From contig JARGOK010000001.1 in the NCBI GenBank assembly GCA_029233985.1, positions 63,581-127,580 on the forward strand: a stretch of 64,000 nt of DNA, in the 5' to 3' direction. The DNA comes from Candidatus Altimarinota bacterium (GTDB lineage Bacteria > Patescibacteriota > Gracilibacteria > JAUYGZ01). Positions within the stretch are counted from its first letter, which is position 1. Each line of letters opens with the position of its first letter. This document shows, one piece after another, positions 25,860-35,000 of this stretch. Made by a program: the position numbers and the translations under genes. The notes beneath the pieces are model-generated. The model did not search any database. It was not told where the DNA came from and saw only the letters and a program-made list of their open reading frames with translations.

Positions 25860-26154
25860 CCTACGATACTATCTGTAACTTGGTATGAATATTTTTCTAA
25901 AAAGAAGGTTGTTGATAGCAACATCCAAGGGACGCAAAATACGCTCCCAGTACATCATTTGACGCCATATGGAATTAAATATGCTTTCTCTTTACTATCA
26001 GACCTCGTTGAATATTAAACTGAATTGCTGAACAACGATTAGAAAAAAATTCCCACCTAAAGCCTGCTCCATAAACTTTACTACCGGCAGAAAAAACAGA
26101 CATTATGTGTCTAAAAAATTGATAGCTTATTTGATACAATTGGCTTCAATTTTT
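25860..26154. other. Non-coding stretch with terminator
   Basis: This stretch holds the terminator of the ppdK operon (26091-26112), and an imperfect GGGACGC...GCTCCC hairpin at 25931-25952 that may be a decayed family B element. Otherwise nothing recognisable; a 22-codon ORF on the minus strand overlaps the hairpin but has no support. Confidence 0.5.
26091..26112 (-). terminator. Terminator of the ppdK-lipoprotein operon
   Basis: Minus strand stem AGACA/TGTCT with a 5-base loop, then G and a run of six T (26096-26091). It lies about 43 bases after the lipoprotein stop. Confidence 0.65.
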
Positions 26155-26403
26155 TTAACGTACTCTTTCCAAACACTTCAATCTCAGCGTTGAAGCCGCA
26201 ATCTGACTGCAATATGAGGGATCTGAAGTTTTCTCCGCGAGTTTTTGAAGGCAAGCATTCTTTGGTTTTTCAGCAAGAAGAAGACATTTTTCGCTGCTTT
26301 CTATGTCTCCCGAGTATGGACGGCTTACCTGAGCGGTGAGATCAGGCTTGGAAGCACATCCCATCAGGATTGCGGAGATGAGAAAGATCATGAGCTTTCG
26401 CAT
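26155..26403 (-). CDS. Small lipoprotein, 82 aa
   Basis: The signal peptide MRKLMIFLISAILMGC ends in an ILMGC lipobox, with the acylated Cys at residue 16. The mature part is 66 residues with four further cysteines (EKCLLLAEKPKNACL, SYCSQ, LKCLE), which could form two disulfides outside the membrane. Function unknown. It starts 9 bases after ppdK and is probably co-transcribed. Confidence 0.8.
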   Translation of the reverse strand: MRKLMIFLISAILMGCASKPDLTAQVSRPYSGDIESSEKCLLLAEKPKNACLQKLAEKTSDPSYCSQIAASTLRLKCLERVR

Positions 26404-26412
26404 AAGAGTGGA

Positions 26413-29025
26413 TTAATCATTCTTTTTTAGTTCGGCTTGTGCAGCTGCCAGTCGTGCGATCGGCACACGGAATGGCGAACAAGACACATAGTCAAATCCG
26501 AGATTAATGCAAAATTCTACCGAAGAAGGTTCTCCACCGTGTTCTCCACAGATCCCGAGCTTGATATCTTTTCGGACGGACTTTGCTTTTTCAACGGCAA
26601 TTTTCATCAGTGCTCCGACGCCTTCTTGATCGAGTACAGAAAAAGGGTCACTCTTTATAAGACCTTTTTCTTGATAGGTTCCGAGAAATTTTCCTGCATC
26701 GTCACGTGAAAACCCGAAAGCCATTTGAGTCAGATCATTCGTCCCAAAGGAGAAGAACTCTGCTTTTTCTGCTATGCGGTCTGCAACGATACATGCTCGT
26801 GGGATTTCTATCATGGTTCCGACTTTATACTCGAGTTCGATTCCTGATGAGGCTATCAGTTTGTCGGCGTGTTTTCGGATTTTCTTTTCGAGATTGGTGA
26901 ATTCTTCTGAGAGAGAAACAAGTGGAACCATAATCTCTGGAATCACTTTTTTCCCATCTTTTTGAACTTCGAGGGCTGCCATAATGATAGCCTTTGCCTG
27001 CATAATACTCAGCTCTGGATATGAAACTCCGAGACGACACCCACGATGACCAAGCATTGGATTAACTTCTTCGAGGTCGACTATTTTTTCTTTTACTTCT
27101 TCAGACGTCATACCGAGCTCAGCAGCTACTTTTTCAATTTCTTCATCATCGTGAGGAACGAATTCGTGTAGCGGTGGATCAAGGAGTCGAATGGTGACAG
27201 GAAGGTCATCCATGATTTTGAAAATCTTTATAAAATCGTCTTTTTGATATGGGAGGAGTTTGTCGATAGCTTTAATTCTTTGCTCGTGTGTATCTGAAAG
27301 AATCATTTCACGGACATGGAGAATCCGTTCTTGATCAAAGAACATGTGCTCTGTTCGGCAAAGACCGATCCCTTCGGCCCCAAAATTGATAGCATTTTGT
27401 GCATCGTTTGCTGTTTCAGCATTCGTGCGAACTTTGATAGTGCGGATTTCATCAGCCCATCCCATGAGTTTTTCGAAGTACTCGTCGAGCTGTGGAGGAA
27501 TGGTGGCAACTTCTCCCAGCATCACCTCTCCTGATGTTCCACAAATAGTAATAATATCACCTTCCTTTACTTCTACGTCTCCACAGATGAACTTTTTCTC
27601 TGCGTAATTAATCTTGATATCACCAGCTCCAGCCACACAGCATTTCCCCATACCACGAGCTACTACTGCAGCGTGTGAAGTCATCCCTCCGGTAGACGTG
27701 AGGATTCCTTCTGCCGAATTCATTCCAGCAATATCTTCTGGAGATGTTTCGTGTCGAACGAGTACACATTTTTCATTGTTTTGCTTAGCTGATACGGCGT
27801 CATCAGCTGTAAAGACAACCCTTCCGCAAGCAGCACCAGGTGAGGCTGGTAGCCCTTTACTGATCACTTCTGAATCTGCTTTTGGGTCAACTGTCGGATG
27901 CAACATTGGCTCAAGAGAATTCGCGTCAACACGAAGGATAGCGGTCTTTTTATCAATGAGTCCTTCGTCGATCATGTCGAGTGCGATGCGGACGGCTGCT
28001 TTTCCGGTGCGTTTTCCTGTACGGGTTTGGAGTATGTAGAGTTTTCCTTTTTCGATCGTGAACTCAATATCTTGCATGTCTTTGTAATGAGCTTCAAGTT
28101 TATCGAATATATCAGTGAGCTCTTTGTACACTTCTGGCATTTGGTTTTTGAGATCTGCAATCTGCTTTGGTGTTCGGATCCCAGCTACGACGTCTTCTCC
28201 TTGGGCATTCATCAGGTATTCTCCGAAGTATCCTTTTTCTCCTGTGGACGGGTCTCTGGTGAAAGCTACCCCTGTTCCACTTGTTTCTCCCATATTTCCA
28301 AAGACCATGGTTTGAACATTGACAGCTGTACCCCAGTCGTGAGCAATTTTATTGATGTTTCGGTATGTAATGGCTCGTTTATTGTTCCATGATTGGAAGA
28401 CAGCATCTAAGGCTCCTTGGAGCTGGTCCCATGGGTCGTCTGGGAAGTCGTTTCCACAATGTTCTTTGACTGTTTCTTTGTAGATACCTACAAGCGCTCT
28501 GAGGTCTTCTGGGGTCATTTCAAGATCGTCTTCGTATCCTTTTGATTTCTTAAACTCCACGAACTTTGCTTCGAAATGATGATGACTCACACCCATCACG
28601 ACGTTTCCGTACATATTAATAAAACGGCGATACGCATCATATGCGAATCGCTCGTTGCTTGTCTGTTTTATGAGTCCCTGAATGGTCGTGTCATTAAGCC
28701 CAAGATTGAGCACCGTATCCATCATTCCGGGCATGCTGACTCTTGCACCAGATCGAACAGAGAAGAGGAGGGGCTTGTCAGCATCACCGAATTTTTCCCC
28801 CATTTGCTGCTCAACTTTTTCTACTGCCTGGTGGATTTTTTCCTTGAAGTTTGGAGCATGGCTTTCGTTCTTTAAAAACTGAATACAGTATTCAGTCGTT
28901 AGGGTGAAACCAGGAGGGACCTGAAGACCGAGCGTGGTCATTTCAGCAAGATTCGCTCCTTTTCCTCCGAGAAGGCCTTTCATGTCTTTTGAGCCTTCGT
29001 CGAAGTGGTAGATGTATTGTTGCAT
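26413..29025 (-). CDS. ppdK: Pyruvate, phosphate dikinase
   Basis: Reversibly interconverts PEP, AMP and PPi with pyruvate, ATP and Pi; a PPi-saving step of glycolysis or gluconeogenesis often found in reduced genomes. Seen: the N-terminal ATP-grasp domain (GLLGGKGANLAEMT, VSMPGMMDTVLNLGLND), the phosphohistidine domain STGGMTSHAAVVARGMG with catalytic His451, and the C-terminal PEP-binding barrel (IGLCRTEHMFF, LGHRGCRLGVSYPE, GTNDLTQMAFGFSRDD, and CGEHGGEP with the catalytic cysteine). Length 870 aa is full size. Confidence 0.97.
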   Translation of the reverse strand: MQQYIYHFDEGSKDMKGLLGGKGANLAEMTTLGLQVPPGFTLTTEYCIQFLKNESHAPNFKEKIHQAVEKVEQQMGEKFGDADKPLLFSVRSGARVSMPGMMDTVLNLGLNDTTIQGLIKQTSNERFAYDAYRRFINMYGNVVMGVSHHHFEAKFVEFKKSKGYEDDLEMTPEDLRALVGIYKETVKEHCGNDFPDDPWDQLQGALDAVFQSWNNKRAITYRNINKIAHDWGTAVNVQTMVFGNMGETSGTGVAFTRDPSTGEKGYFGEYLMNAQGEDVVAGIRTPKQIADLKNQMPEVYKELTDIFDKLEAHYKDMQDIEFTIEKGKLYILQTRTGKRTGKAAVRIALDMIDEGLIDKKTAILRVDANSLEPMLHPTVDPKADSEVISKGLPASPGAACGRVVFTADDAVSAKQNNEKCVLVRHETSPEDIAGMNSAEGILTSTGGMTSHAAVVARGMGKCCVAGAGDIKINYAEKKFICGDVEVKEGDIITICGTSGEVMLGEVATIPPQLDEYFEKLMGWADEIRTIKVRTNAETANDAQNAINFGAEGIGLCRTEHMFFDQERILHVREMILSDTHEQRIKAIDKLLPYQKDDFIKIFKIMDDLPVTIRLLDPPLHEFVPHDDEEIEKVAAELGMTSEEVKEKIVDLEEVNPMLGHRGCRLGVSYPELSIMQAKAIIMAALEVQKDGKKVIPEIMVPLVSLSEEFTNLEKKIRKHADKLIASSGIELEYKVGTMIEIPRACIVADRIAEKAEFFSFGTNDLTQMAFGFSRDDAGKFLGTYQEKGLIKSDPFSVLDQEGVGALMKIAVEKAKSVRKDIKLGICGEHGGEPSSVEFCINLGFDYVSCSPFRVPIARLAAAQAELKKND

Positions 29026-29499
29026 TGATGGTGAAACAAGGAATATATAATGCTACTTTATCAGGTTTTGATGTGTTGTGAAGGGTGAAATAGGGGAGGC
29101 TGTGAGGGGTGGGTTGTCTGAATCGCAGATTTAGATGATGGGTATGATTTGCGCAGATTTTTTACCATCGTAGCTGAGGATGAATATCCTCAATGGTTTT
29201 TATAAATGCAATATGCGGATTGTGAATACATCGGCGATACATATTATTATATAGGTGGAACTGTTGATTTTTTTGATACATATAAAACAATCGAATGTTG
29301 TAGTACTTCAACAGCCCCAAATGTGACTTTTGATGGCTCTAAAATCTCTAAATGAAGTATAGTTGGTTTGCTCGATGCCTCAGAAATATGGCCCTTTGTT
29401 GTATTTGGGTTTGAGGTTTTAGTTTTATGATGGCATCGGGAGTGATCTTTGATGTTGTCTTGTTTTTTTTGGGTCATATGAACCCGAGGAGATTTATTT
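29026..29499. other. Non-coding stretch between ppdK and the zinc protein gene
   Basis: It contains a family G hairpin, TGAGGA-N6-TCCTCA at 29175-29192. On the plus strand the frame of the downstream gene is open from ATG 29206 apart from four in-frame stops, all TGA (29353, 29428, 29443, 29479). It encodes an ordinary-looking peptide (QYADCEYIGDTYYYIGG). It may be a decayed gene. No promoter was recognised. Confidence 0.4.
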
Positions 29500-29961
29500 A
29501 TGTTTAATTTCTCAAAATTTCTGCAGCAATTCAAGAATGCGAATCTGCGCAGACATCAACCGGTCAACCAAGTTGAATTGGTGAATTACAGTCTACGAAA
29601 GGCTATTGCCAATCGATTACAGTCTGAGCGATACATACAAAGCCTTCCCAAAGTGGAAAAGTTTTGTGAATACTGTCAATTTCACTGCTTTGCCTGTGAA
29701 GGGAGGGGAGTGAAGATCGGGAACTGGTATGATCACTGGTTTGGATCTAGAGTTGGCTTTCACTTTCCGAAAATTGAATCGTGTTGGTGTTGTCAGGGAT
29801 CTGGGCTAGCGAAAAAAAATCGCTGGTGCCGACGCTGTAGAAACTTACATGGCTGCTTTTCCTGTCCGTCTAATAATCCGGCACAGATGACGTTGTTGAA
29901 TGGGATACCACAGATTTTTTTTAACCGTAGACGAGAACTGAAATTCTCAGTGATTTCTTAG
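29500..29961 (+). CDS. Cysteine-rich, DnaJ-zinc-finger-like protein, 153 aa
   Basis: Predicted zinc-binding protein. Eleven cysteines: CEYCQFHCFACEGRG (56-70), CWCCQGSG (95-102), CRRC and CFSC (110-122). The CxxCxGxG-like units (CFACEGRG, CWCCQGSG) resemble the DnaJ/HSP40 cysteine-rich domain and would bind two zincs. No J domain is present. The N-terminal 50 residues are basic and helical. ATG 29500 has a good GAGGAG Shine-Dalgarno 9-14 bases upstream, one of the clearer ones in the window. Function unknown. Confidence 0.7.
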   Translation: MFNFSKFLQQFKNANLRRHQPVNQVELVNYSLRKAIANRLQSERYIQSLPKVEKFCEYCQFHCFACEGRGVKIGNWYDHWFGSRVGFHFPKIESCWCCQGSGLAKKNRWCRRCRNLHGCFSCPSNNPAQMTLLNGIPQIFFNRRRELKFSVIS

Positions 29962-29988
29962 AATATCGCATGCGAGATGTGAAACCAC

Positions 29989-30011
29989 CGGCGAGAATTT
30001 CGATTCTTGCC
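29989..30011. repeat. Family G palindrome
   Basis: GGCGAGAA, 6-base spacer, TTCTTGCC, flanked by CC and TACGG. Related to the GGCGAGGA...TCCTCGCC copies at 36.9 kb and inside tsaD. Confidence 0.55.
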
Positions 30012-30071
30012 TACGGATACGGGATGGAATGTTGAGAACAGGCGAAGAACACCATCCACGCCTTCGGTTTG

Positions 30072-30101
30072 TTGTGATAATGGGTGTTTCTGGGCTATAA
30101 T
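30072..30101 (+). promoter_or_regulatory. Promoter of the dihydrouridine synthase gene
   Basis: TTGTGA (30072-30077), 18 bases, TATAAT (30096-30101). The transcript would include the family A repeat in its roughly 95-base leader. Confidence 0.55.
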
Positions 30102-30123
30102 GGACTGCCTAGACTCGATTCAG

Positions 30124-30156
30124 AGACCCCTAACCCCTTACAAGGGGAACCGAACA
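30124..30156. repeat. Single family A palindrome
   Basis: CCCCTTACAAGGGGAACCGA in a region reading GACCCCTAA on the left and ACATT on the right. It is the near-exact reverse complement of the right half of the doublet at 21.73 kb. Confidence 0.7.
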
Positions 30157-30202
30157 TTTCGATCCTCCATATCTTTTAAATCCTCTAGATCTTCCATATC
30201 CT

Positions 30203-31207
30203 ATGCCCTTCTCCTGGTCCCAATACAACAATGAAAACCCAGCCGTCATCCTGTCGCCAATGTCGGGGTATACCGATAGTCCGTTCAAGCAAATTGTGCG
30301 AAGTGTGAGCCCAAAGACTGTGCTAATGACGGAGTTTCTTTCGGTTGATGCGATTTATTACCAGTCAGACAAAACCTTTCGGATGATGGAATTTGCAGAA
30401 GAGGAGACGCCGGTGATCTTGCAAGTGTTTGGGAAAGAACCCGAGAGATTTGTGCATGCAGCTAAAATCGCGGAAAAGATGGGGTATGACGGAATTGATA
30501 TTAATATGGGATGTCCTGCAAAGAAGGTGATCCGGAGTGATCATGGATCTGCTTTGGTGAAGATTAAGAATCGATGTGTGGCCATGGATATTGTGGCAGC
30601 CATGGCGAGTAGTGTGAAAATCCCCGTAAGTGTAAAGACACGGATTGGTTGGGATAATTTTGATGACCTGATTGATTTCTCGAAGGCACTCGAACGTCAT
30701 GGATGTGCAGCACTCTCTGTTCATGGACGAACGACGAAACAAGCCTACCTGGGAAAAGCCAATTGGGATCCGATTTATGAGCTCAAAAAACACCTGTCTA
30801 TACCTGTCTTTGGAAATGGTGATGTGACCTCAGTGGCGACTTTTCGAGAAAAACTCGGACCTTTGGATGGTGTTTTGATAGGAAGAGGATCTTTTGGGGA
30901 CCCATGGATTTTCCGTGATGTGCATGAGTACATCGATCATCCTGAGCAATATGCAGATATGTCTGACGAAGAGCTCGACACTGTTTTTCCACGTGCTGGG
31001 AAGATTGATTGGGAGTTTAAAAAACCTATTATTCATCGCCATGCAGAGCTACAGGTGCAGTGTCATGGAGAAGAGCTGGGAATGCTCGAAATCCGAAAAC
31101 ACCTTGCGGCATATATAAAGGGGATTGATGGGGCGAGTAAGGTCAGGGCGAAGCTGATGCAGGTGAAGAAGTTGGAGGAGATAAAAGAATTGGTGGAGGG
31201 GTTGTAG
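30203..31207 (+). CDS. dus: tRNA-dihydrouridine synthase (DusB-like)
   Basis: FMN- and NADPH-dependent reduction of specific uridines in tRNA. Seen: ILSPMSGYTDSPFKQI (FMN-binding start), VLMTEFLSVDAI, DGIDINMGCPAKKV with catalytic Cys104, SVKTRIGW, ALSVHGRTTKQAYLGKANW and GNGDV...GVLIGRGSFGDPWIF closing the barrel. The C-terminal helical domain ends with RAKLMQVKKLEEIKELVEGL. Length 334 aa normal. DusB-like by motif spacing; the target uridine is not decidable. Confidence 0.95.
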   Translation: MPFSWSQYNNENPAVILSPMSGYTDSPFKQIVRSVSPKTVLMTEFLSVDAIYYQSDKTFRMMEFAEEETPVILQVFGKEPERFVHAAKIAEKMGYDGIDINMGCPAKKVIRSDHGSALVKIKNRCVAMDIVAAMASSVKIPVSVKTRIGWDNFDDLIDFSKALERHGCAALSVHGRTTKQAYLGKANWDPIYELKKHLSIPVFGNGDVTSVATFREKLGPLDGVLIGRGSFGDPWIFRDVHEYIDHPEQYADMSDEELDTVFPRAGKIDWEFKKPIIHRHAELQVQCHGEELGMLEIRKHLAAYIKGIDGASKVRAKLMQVKKLEEIKELVEGL

Positions 31208-31217
31208 GGATCATGGT

Positions 31218-31334
31218 GGCTCCAGTCCTCTGCGAGAGACTTGAGCCCCCATGTTTGGGGTGTGTCTGGGCGACTGGACCACCCATGTTTGGGGTGTGTC
31301 TGGGGGCTCAAGTCTGCTGGAAGCGACTGGAGCC
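31218..31334. repeat. REP palindrome with internal tandem repeat
   Basis: The arms 31218-31250 and 31302-31334 match over GGCTCCAGTC (10 bp) and AGACTTGAGCCCCC (14 bp) around a mismatched centre. Between them CCCATGTTTGGGGTGTGTCT plus GGG is repeated twice with a 34-base period (31248-31270, 31282-31304). Confidence 0.85.
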
Positions 31335-31378
31335 CTGGATGGTGGAGTGTTAGGATCAATGTATTCCTATCACTAGAT

Positions 31379-31927
31379 ATGCCTACACTAAGAATATCCC
31401 ATGAGAATGAGGACAAAATGCATTTTGTCACCATAACGATAGTTGAATGGATCAATATCCTTACAAAGGAAAGATATTTTGAAATTCTTGGCAAGAGCCT
31501 TGACTATTGCCGAAAACACCTTGGTCTTGTGCTTTTGGAATATGTTTTTATGACAAATCATATTCACCTTATCATTGATTCAAAGGATGGGTTCAAGATC
31601 TCTGAACTGATAAAGTCGTTTAAGTCACACACCACAAGAGAATTCAGAAAGGCACTAGAAACCGATAATAGAAGATATATCCCTCGATTGCTCTCTACCA
31701 GTTATGACAAAAAGAAGGGGACGATTTTTCAAATATGGAAAAGAGAGAATAAGCCACAGGTCATTCTCAGTGATGAATACCTCGAGAAATGGACACATTA
31801 TATCTGGATGAACCCAGTGAAAGCTGGTTATGTAGAACTCCCAGAACACTGGAAATGGAGTTCTGCAAATGATCGATTAACGATAAATCGTGGACCTGTA
31901 GAATTGGATGAATATGAAGACTTTTAA
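31379..31927 (+). CDS. REP-associated tyrosine transposase (Y1/IS200-like)
   Basis: Single-strand DNA transposase of the HUH superfamily, expected to cut and join REP hairpins. Seen: HFVTITIVEWI strand, VFMTNHIHLII with the HUH histidines His61 and His63, and the RAYT-type C-terminus HYIWMNPVKAGYVELPEHWK with the likely nucleophilic tyrosine in HYIWMNP, then WSSA. The start is ATG 31379; the longer frame to 31241 is translated from the REP repeat and is rejected. 182 aa, apparently intact. Confidence 0.9.
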   Translation: MPTLRISHENEDKMHFVTITIVEWINILTKERYFEILGKSLDYCRKHLGLVLLEYVFMTNHIHLIIDSKDGFKISELIKSFKSHTTREFRKALETDNRRYIPRLLSTSYDKKKGTIFQIWKRENKPQVILSDEYLEKWTHYIWMNPVKAGYVELPEHWKWSSANDRLTINRGPVELDEYEDF

Positions 31928-31947
31928 TATGCCCTCTAAACCATTTT

Positions 31948-31980
31948 GGCTCCAGTCCTCTGCGAGAGACTTTAGCCCCC
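31948..31980. repeat. Downstream REP half-element
   Basis: Begins GGCTCCAGTCCTCTGCGAGA and differs from 31218-31250 at one base. It lies 21 bases after the RAYT stop. Confidence 0.85.
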
Positions 31981-32028
31981 GCCTCACCTCCAATAACCCC
32001 CACCTCTGAATTCGGATAGACATTCGTC

Positions 32029-35000
32029 TTACGTCAGTTTTGCCACATTGATCCTAAAATCATCCATTTGCTTCATTCGGTCATGACCATTTAAATTTAC
32101 CAATCCAAAATTTCTATTTGTGATATTGGCACTGAGATTCTTCTTCCCTGCAATAACGTTTACTTGCCTCAGAAAGCTGGCGATTGTCTTTTTGAACTTT
32201 TCAGCTGGGTCAAATTCCATTGGCTCGTAGGTTTGACGACCAGTTTCCGAATCTTTTTTTCCTGTTGAATGGTTCACTCCAAGTGACCCAACAAACTGAT
32301 GCCCCGTCATTTCTTTGAAATCTTTCCTGAGATCATTCCCGAGAGCATCAGAACCATCGAGCATAGTTGCACTTTGCCCCATTCGCTGTTGTGGCCCTGT
32401 ATTTCCAAGAATCAGCTTTTGATAGTTTGTCGTCCCCTTGGACCGGTCCTCTTGATACGGTCTTTTGAAATCGATTGATCCATCAGGATTGAGATGATAG
32501 TCCTTCTTTCTCCCGACACTACGAGAAAGATATGAAGTATAACCACAGGCTAACGCGATCATTTTGTATGCGTAATAACAGGTCCGATCGAAGTCGAGTT
32601 GCTCCTCCTCACCACCATCGTCTGGGAGTGAGTCTAAATGGTTCATTTCAGCTACGAAGCGATCTTGAACTCCTCTGTACGAAGCAACAATATCATGCGG
32701 ACGTGCGTCCATATTTCCATTGGTATCTGTGGTCAATCCTTGTTCTATCTCTGACCACTCGTAAGACGGAGAGAAAATATGAATACAGGAATTATCCATC
32801 TTTCGGAAGTGTTCTACTTGAGCCTGCCGAGCTTTCTGGAGTTCGTGAACAGTTACACTGATCTCCTCCATATCATTTTTGCTGGCTTCGTACTTTGCCT
32901 TCGTGTTTGGAAAACCCCACTTTCCATCCTGCCGAACTCCCTTTAGTTTTAACTTGCAGGCACCATCATAAAAAGCCAAGAAAGGGTTTTTTGAAGGATT
33001 TTCACAAAATGGTTTCCCTCTGGATTCTCTATACTGGTCTGCAAGTCCACTGTACTCAGCCTGCATTGGTTCTTGAATAGAGTAAGAAGGAAGATCATTG
33101 GAATGCTCATTTTGGAGCTTCCTGACTTGATTGGCAGGTATATATCCTTCGATAACCAAAGCTTGCATCAAACCAAAAGTAGCCCATGAATCCTGCCCTC
33201 CTTCGAGCATCTCCCATTCGATAATTCCATACATTTCTGCAGGATGCATATCTGCAAGGATTTTTTTTCCAGCCGAAGAACCCAAGTTTTCCCATATTGA
33301 TCCTAATTTTTGAAGCTTTTCAATACCGGTCATGGTTTTTGCGCTTTCCTTGTACTCATTTTTTTTAGAATCAAAGGATCCCGTCGCCTTATTTCTCAGG
33401 TTTTGAAAAGTTCCATCTCCCCACATCTGGTCTATTGCAGCTTCAATTTTTCCATACATATGTGCAGAAATTTCTTCATCACCAAGAATTTGATCTCGAG
33501 TAAACTGTGTCGGAACTCTGAGTGTGGAAAATTTATTAATATTGTTGATCACTTGCGGCTCTAAAAGTGCGTCGATATTGCAGTATCCTCTGGTCTCAAA
33601 GAGCTCTTCAACAGCTGCTTTGAACTCGAACATTTCACTAGGATTGTGCATTCTCTCAAGGACTTGAGTATGTCCAAAATCACCCATAGAATCCTTGTAA
33701 AAGGATACTCTGGCATTTTCATTGTCCTGATAGTTTTTATTAAATTCTGGCTCCATAAAAGTCCCCTGAAAGATCTTTGACCCCAGTAGATTTGCATTCA
33801 TCTCCACCCAATCATCAGTCCTTTTCGTCATGTTTTCCCAGGCTTTTTGGACGAGAATAAACAGCGACATCGGTGCAATGAAGTCTGTGTTTTTTGAAAA
33901 CTCGTCCACATAATTGAGTGAAAGCCCCACAGGGTAATACTTTGCGATTTCCCAACTTTCACCTAATGCGCGTGGCACATAGGTCTTCACTCGACCCATC
34001 GTATGTCCGAATTCATGAACATTCGCCTCTAAGATCTTGTCTTCTGATTCAAAGGTGTTTTTGAGGTGATCGTGATAAGGATCTCCTTCTTGGACCCCTG
34101 CTCCAGCACCAGCTGTCGAGCTATCTGAATCAGCATTGGTGAAGAATCCTCCTGGAATCTCATCATTTCGAGCGGATTCTCTTGCTCTTTGTTGTGCTTC
34201 TTCTTGTGGAATAAAGGTTTCTTTGTAGCATTTGTCATGCGCGAGAGTTGTACTGAGCTCATTGATTCCCTCATGATTTTGTGTGAGATCACTTTCGTAT
34301 TTCAACTGATCGTCACCATCTGTTTTATAATTCGGAAAGGCACCAAAACGGTAATTCTGAACATTTTTCATCATAGTATTGGTCTTCTCCTGACTCTTGA
34401 GAGTCCCGACTGGAAACCAATCGACATCGGAAATGAGCCCTTTTCCTATGGTCTGCATCAGCATTCCCATATGCATCACATCATTGGATTTGATGGCAGT
34501 CATCAGCTTTGTCATGAGGTCTGCCGAACGGTCTTTGAATGTTGCGGGTTTGTTTCCGAGGCTGATCACTTCGTGATGATTGTAGAGAGGTACACCATCG
34601 TGCATAAAGAGGTCTCCATTGGTCATGTACCGCATCGCGGTGAGAGGATGATCGAGAGTCATCAAAGTCGCCATCTTTCTGTAATAGGATGACCCTTGTG
34701 AATCTGGACGTGCAGTACCTGTGGATGAGTTGTATTCCTGAAAGAATGTTTCAAAGAATTTTTTTACTTTTTTTGGGTCGGAGATATCGAGATTTTCTGC
34801 GGTGAGCTCGACCGTCCCTTTGAAATGTTTCTCGAGAACTTGTCGCTGAGGGATAATATTATTTGGATGGTTTTTCAAGAAATAGTGAATCTGTGCCTGC
34901 TCGAATGGTGGAATTTTCGAGAGATACTCTCCTGCGTATGCGGGGGTTTCTTTTGTGAAAAAATCTTTTCCTTGTTTTTTGAAGTAGTCTTCTGGAAGTC

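Larger units (their letters stand above)
31218..31980 (+). mobile_element. RAYT transposase with its flanking REP repeats
   Basis: A RAYT gene is bounded by direct copies of the same 33-base sequence at 31218-31250 and 31948-31980 (one mismatch). The left copy is part of a larger palindrome. This is the typical arrangement of a REP-associated tyrosine transposase with its substrates. Confidence 0.8.

Noticed and set aside
25880-26000. 22-codon minus-strand ORF in the gap before ppdK operon
   Set aside because: It overlaps an imperfect palindrome, has no Shine-Dalgarno near its start and no downstream partner.
29206-29481. Genetic code 25 (TGA as glycine) for this organism
   Set aside because: All long genes are free of internal TGA, and two genes end at TGA; the standard code explains everything except one probable decayed frame.
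31241-31378. Longer N-terminus for the RAYT transposase
   Set aside because: The extra 46 residues are a translation of the REP repeat; ATG 31379 fits the family start.
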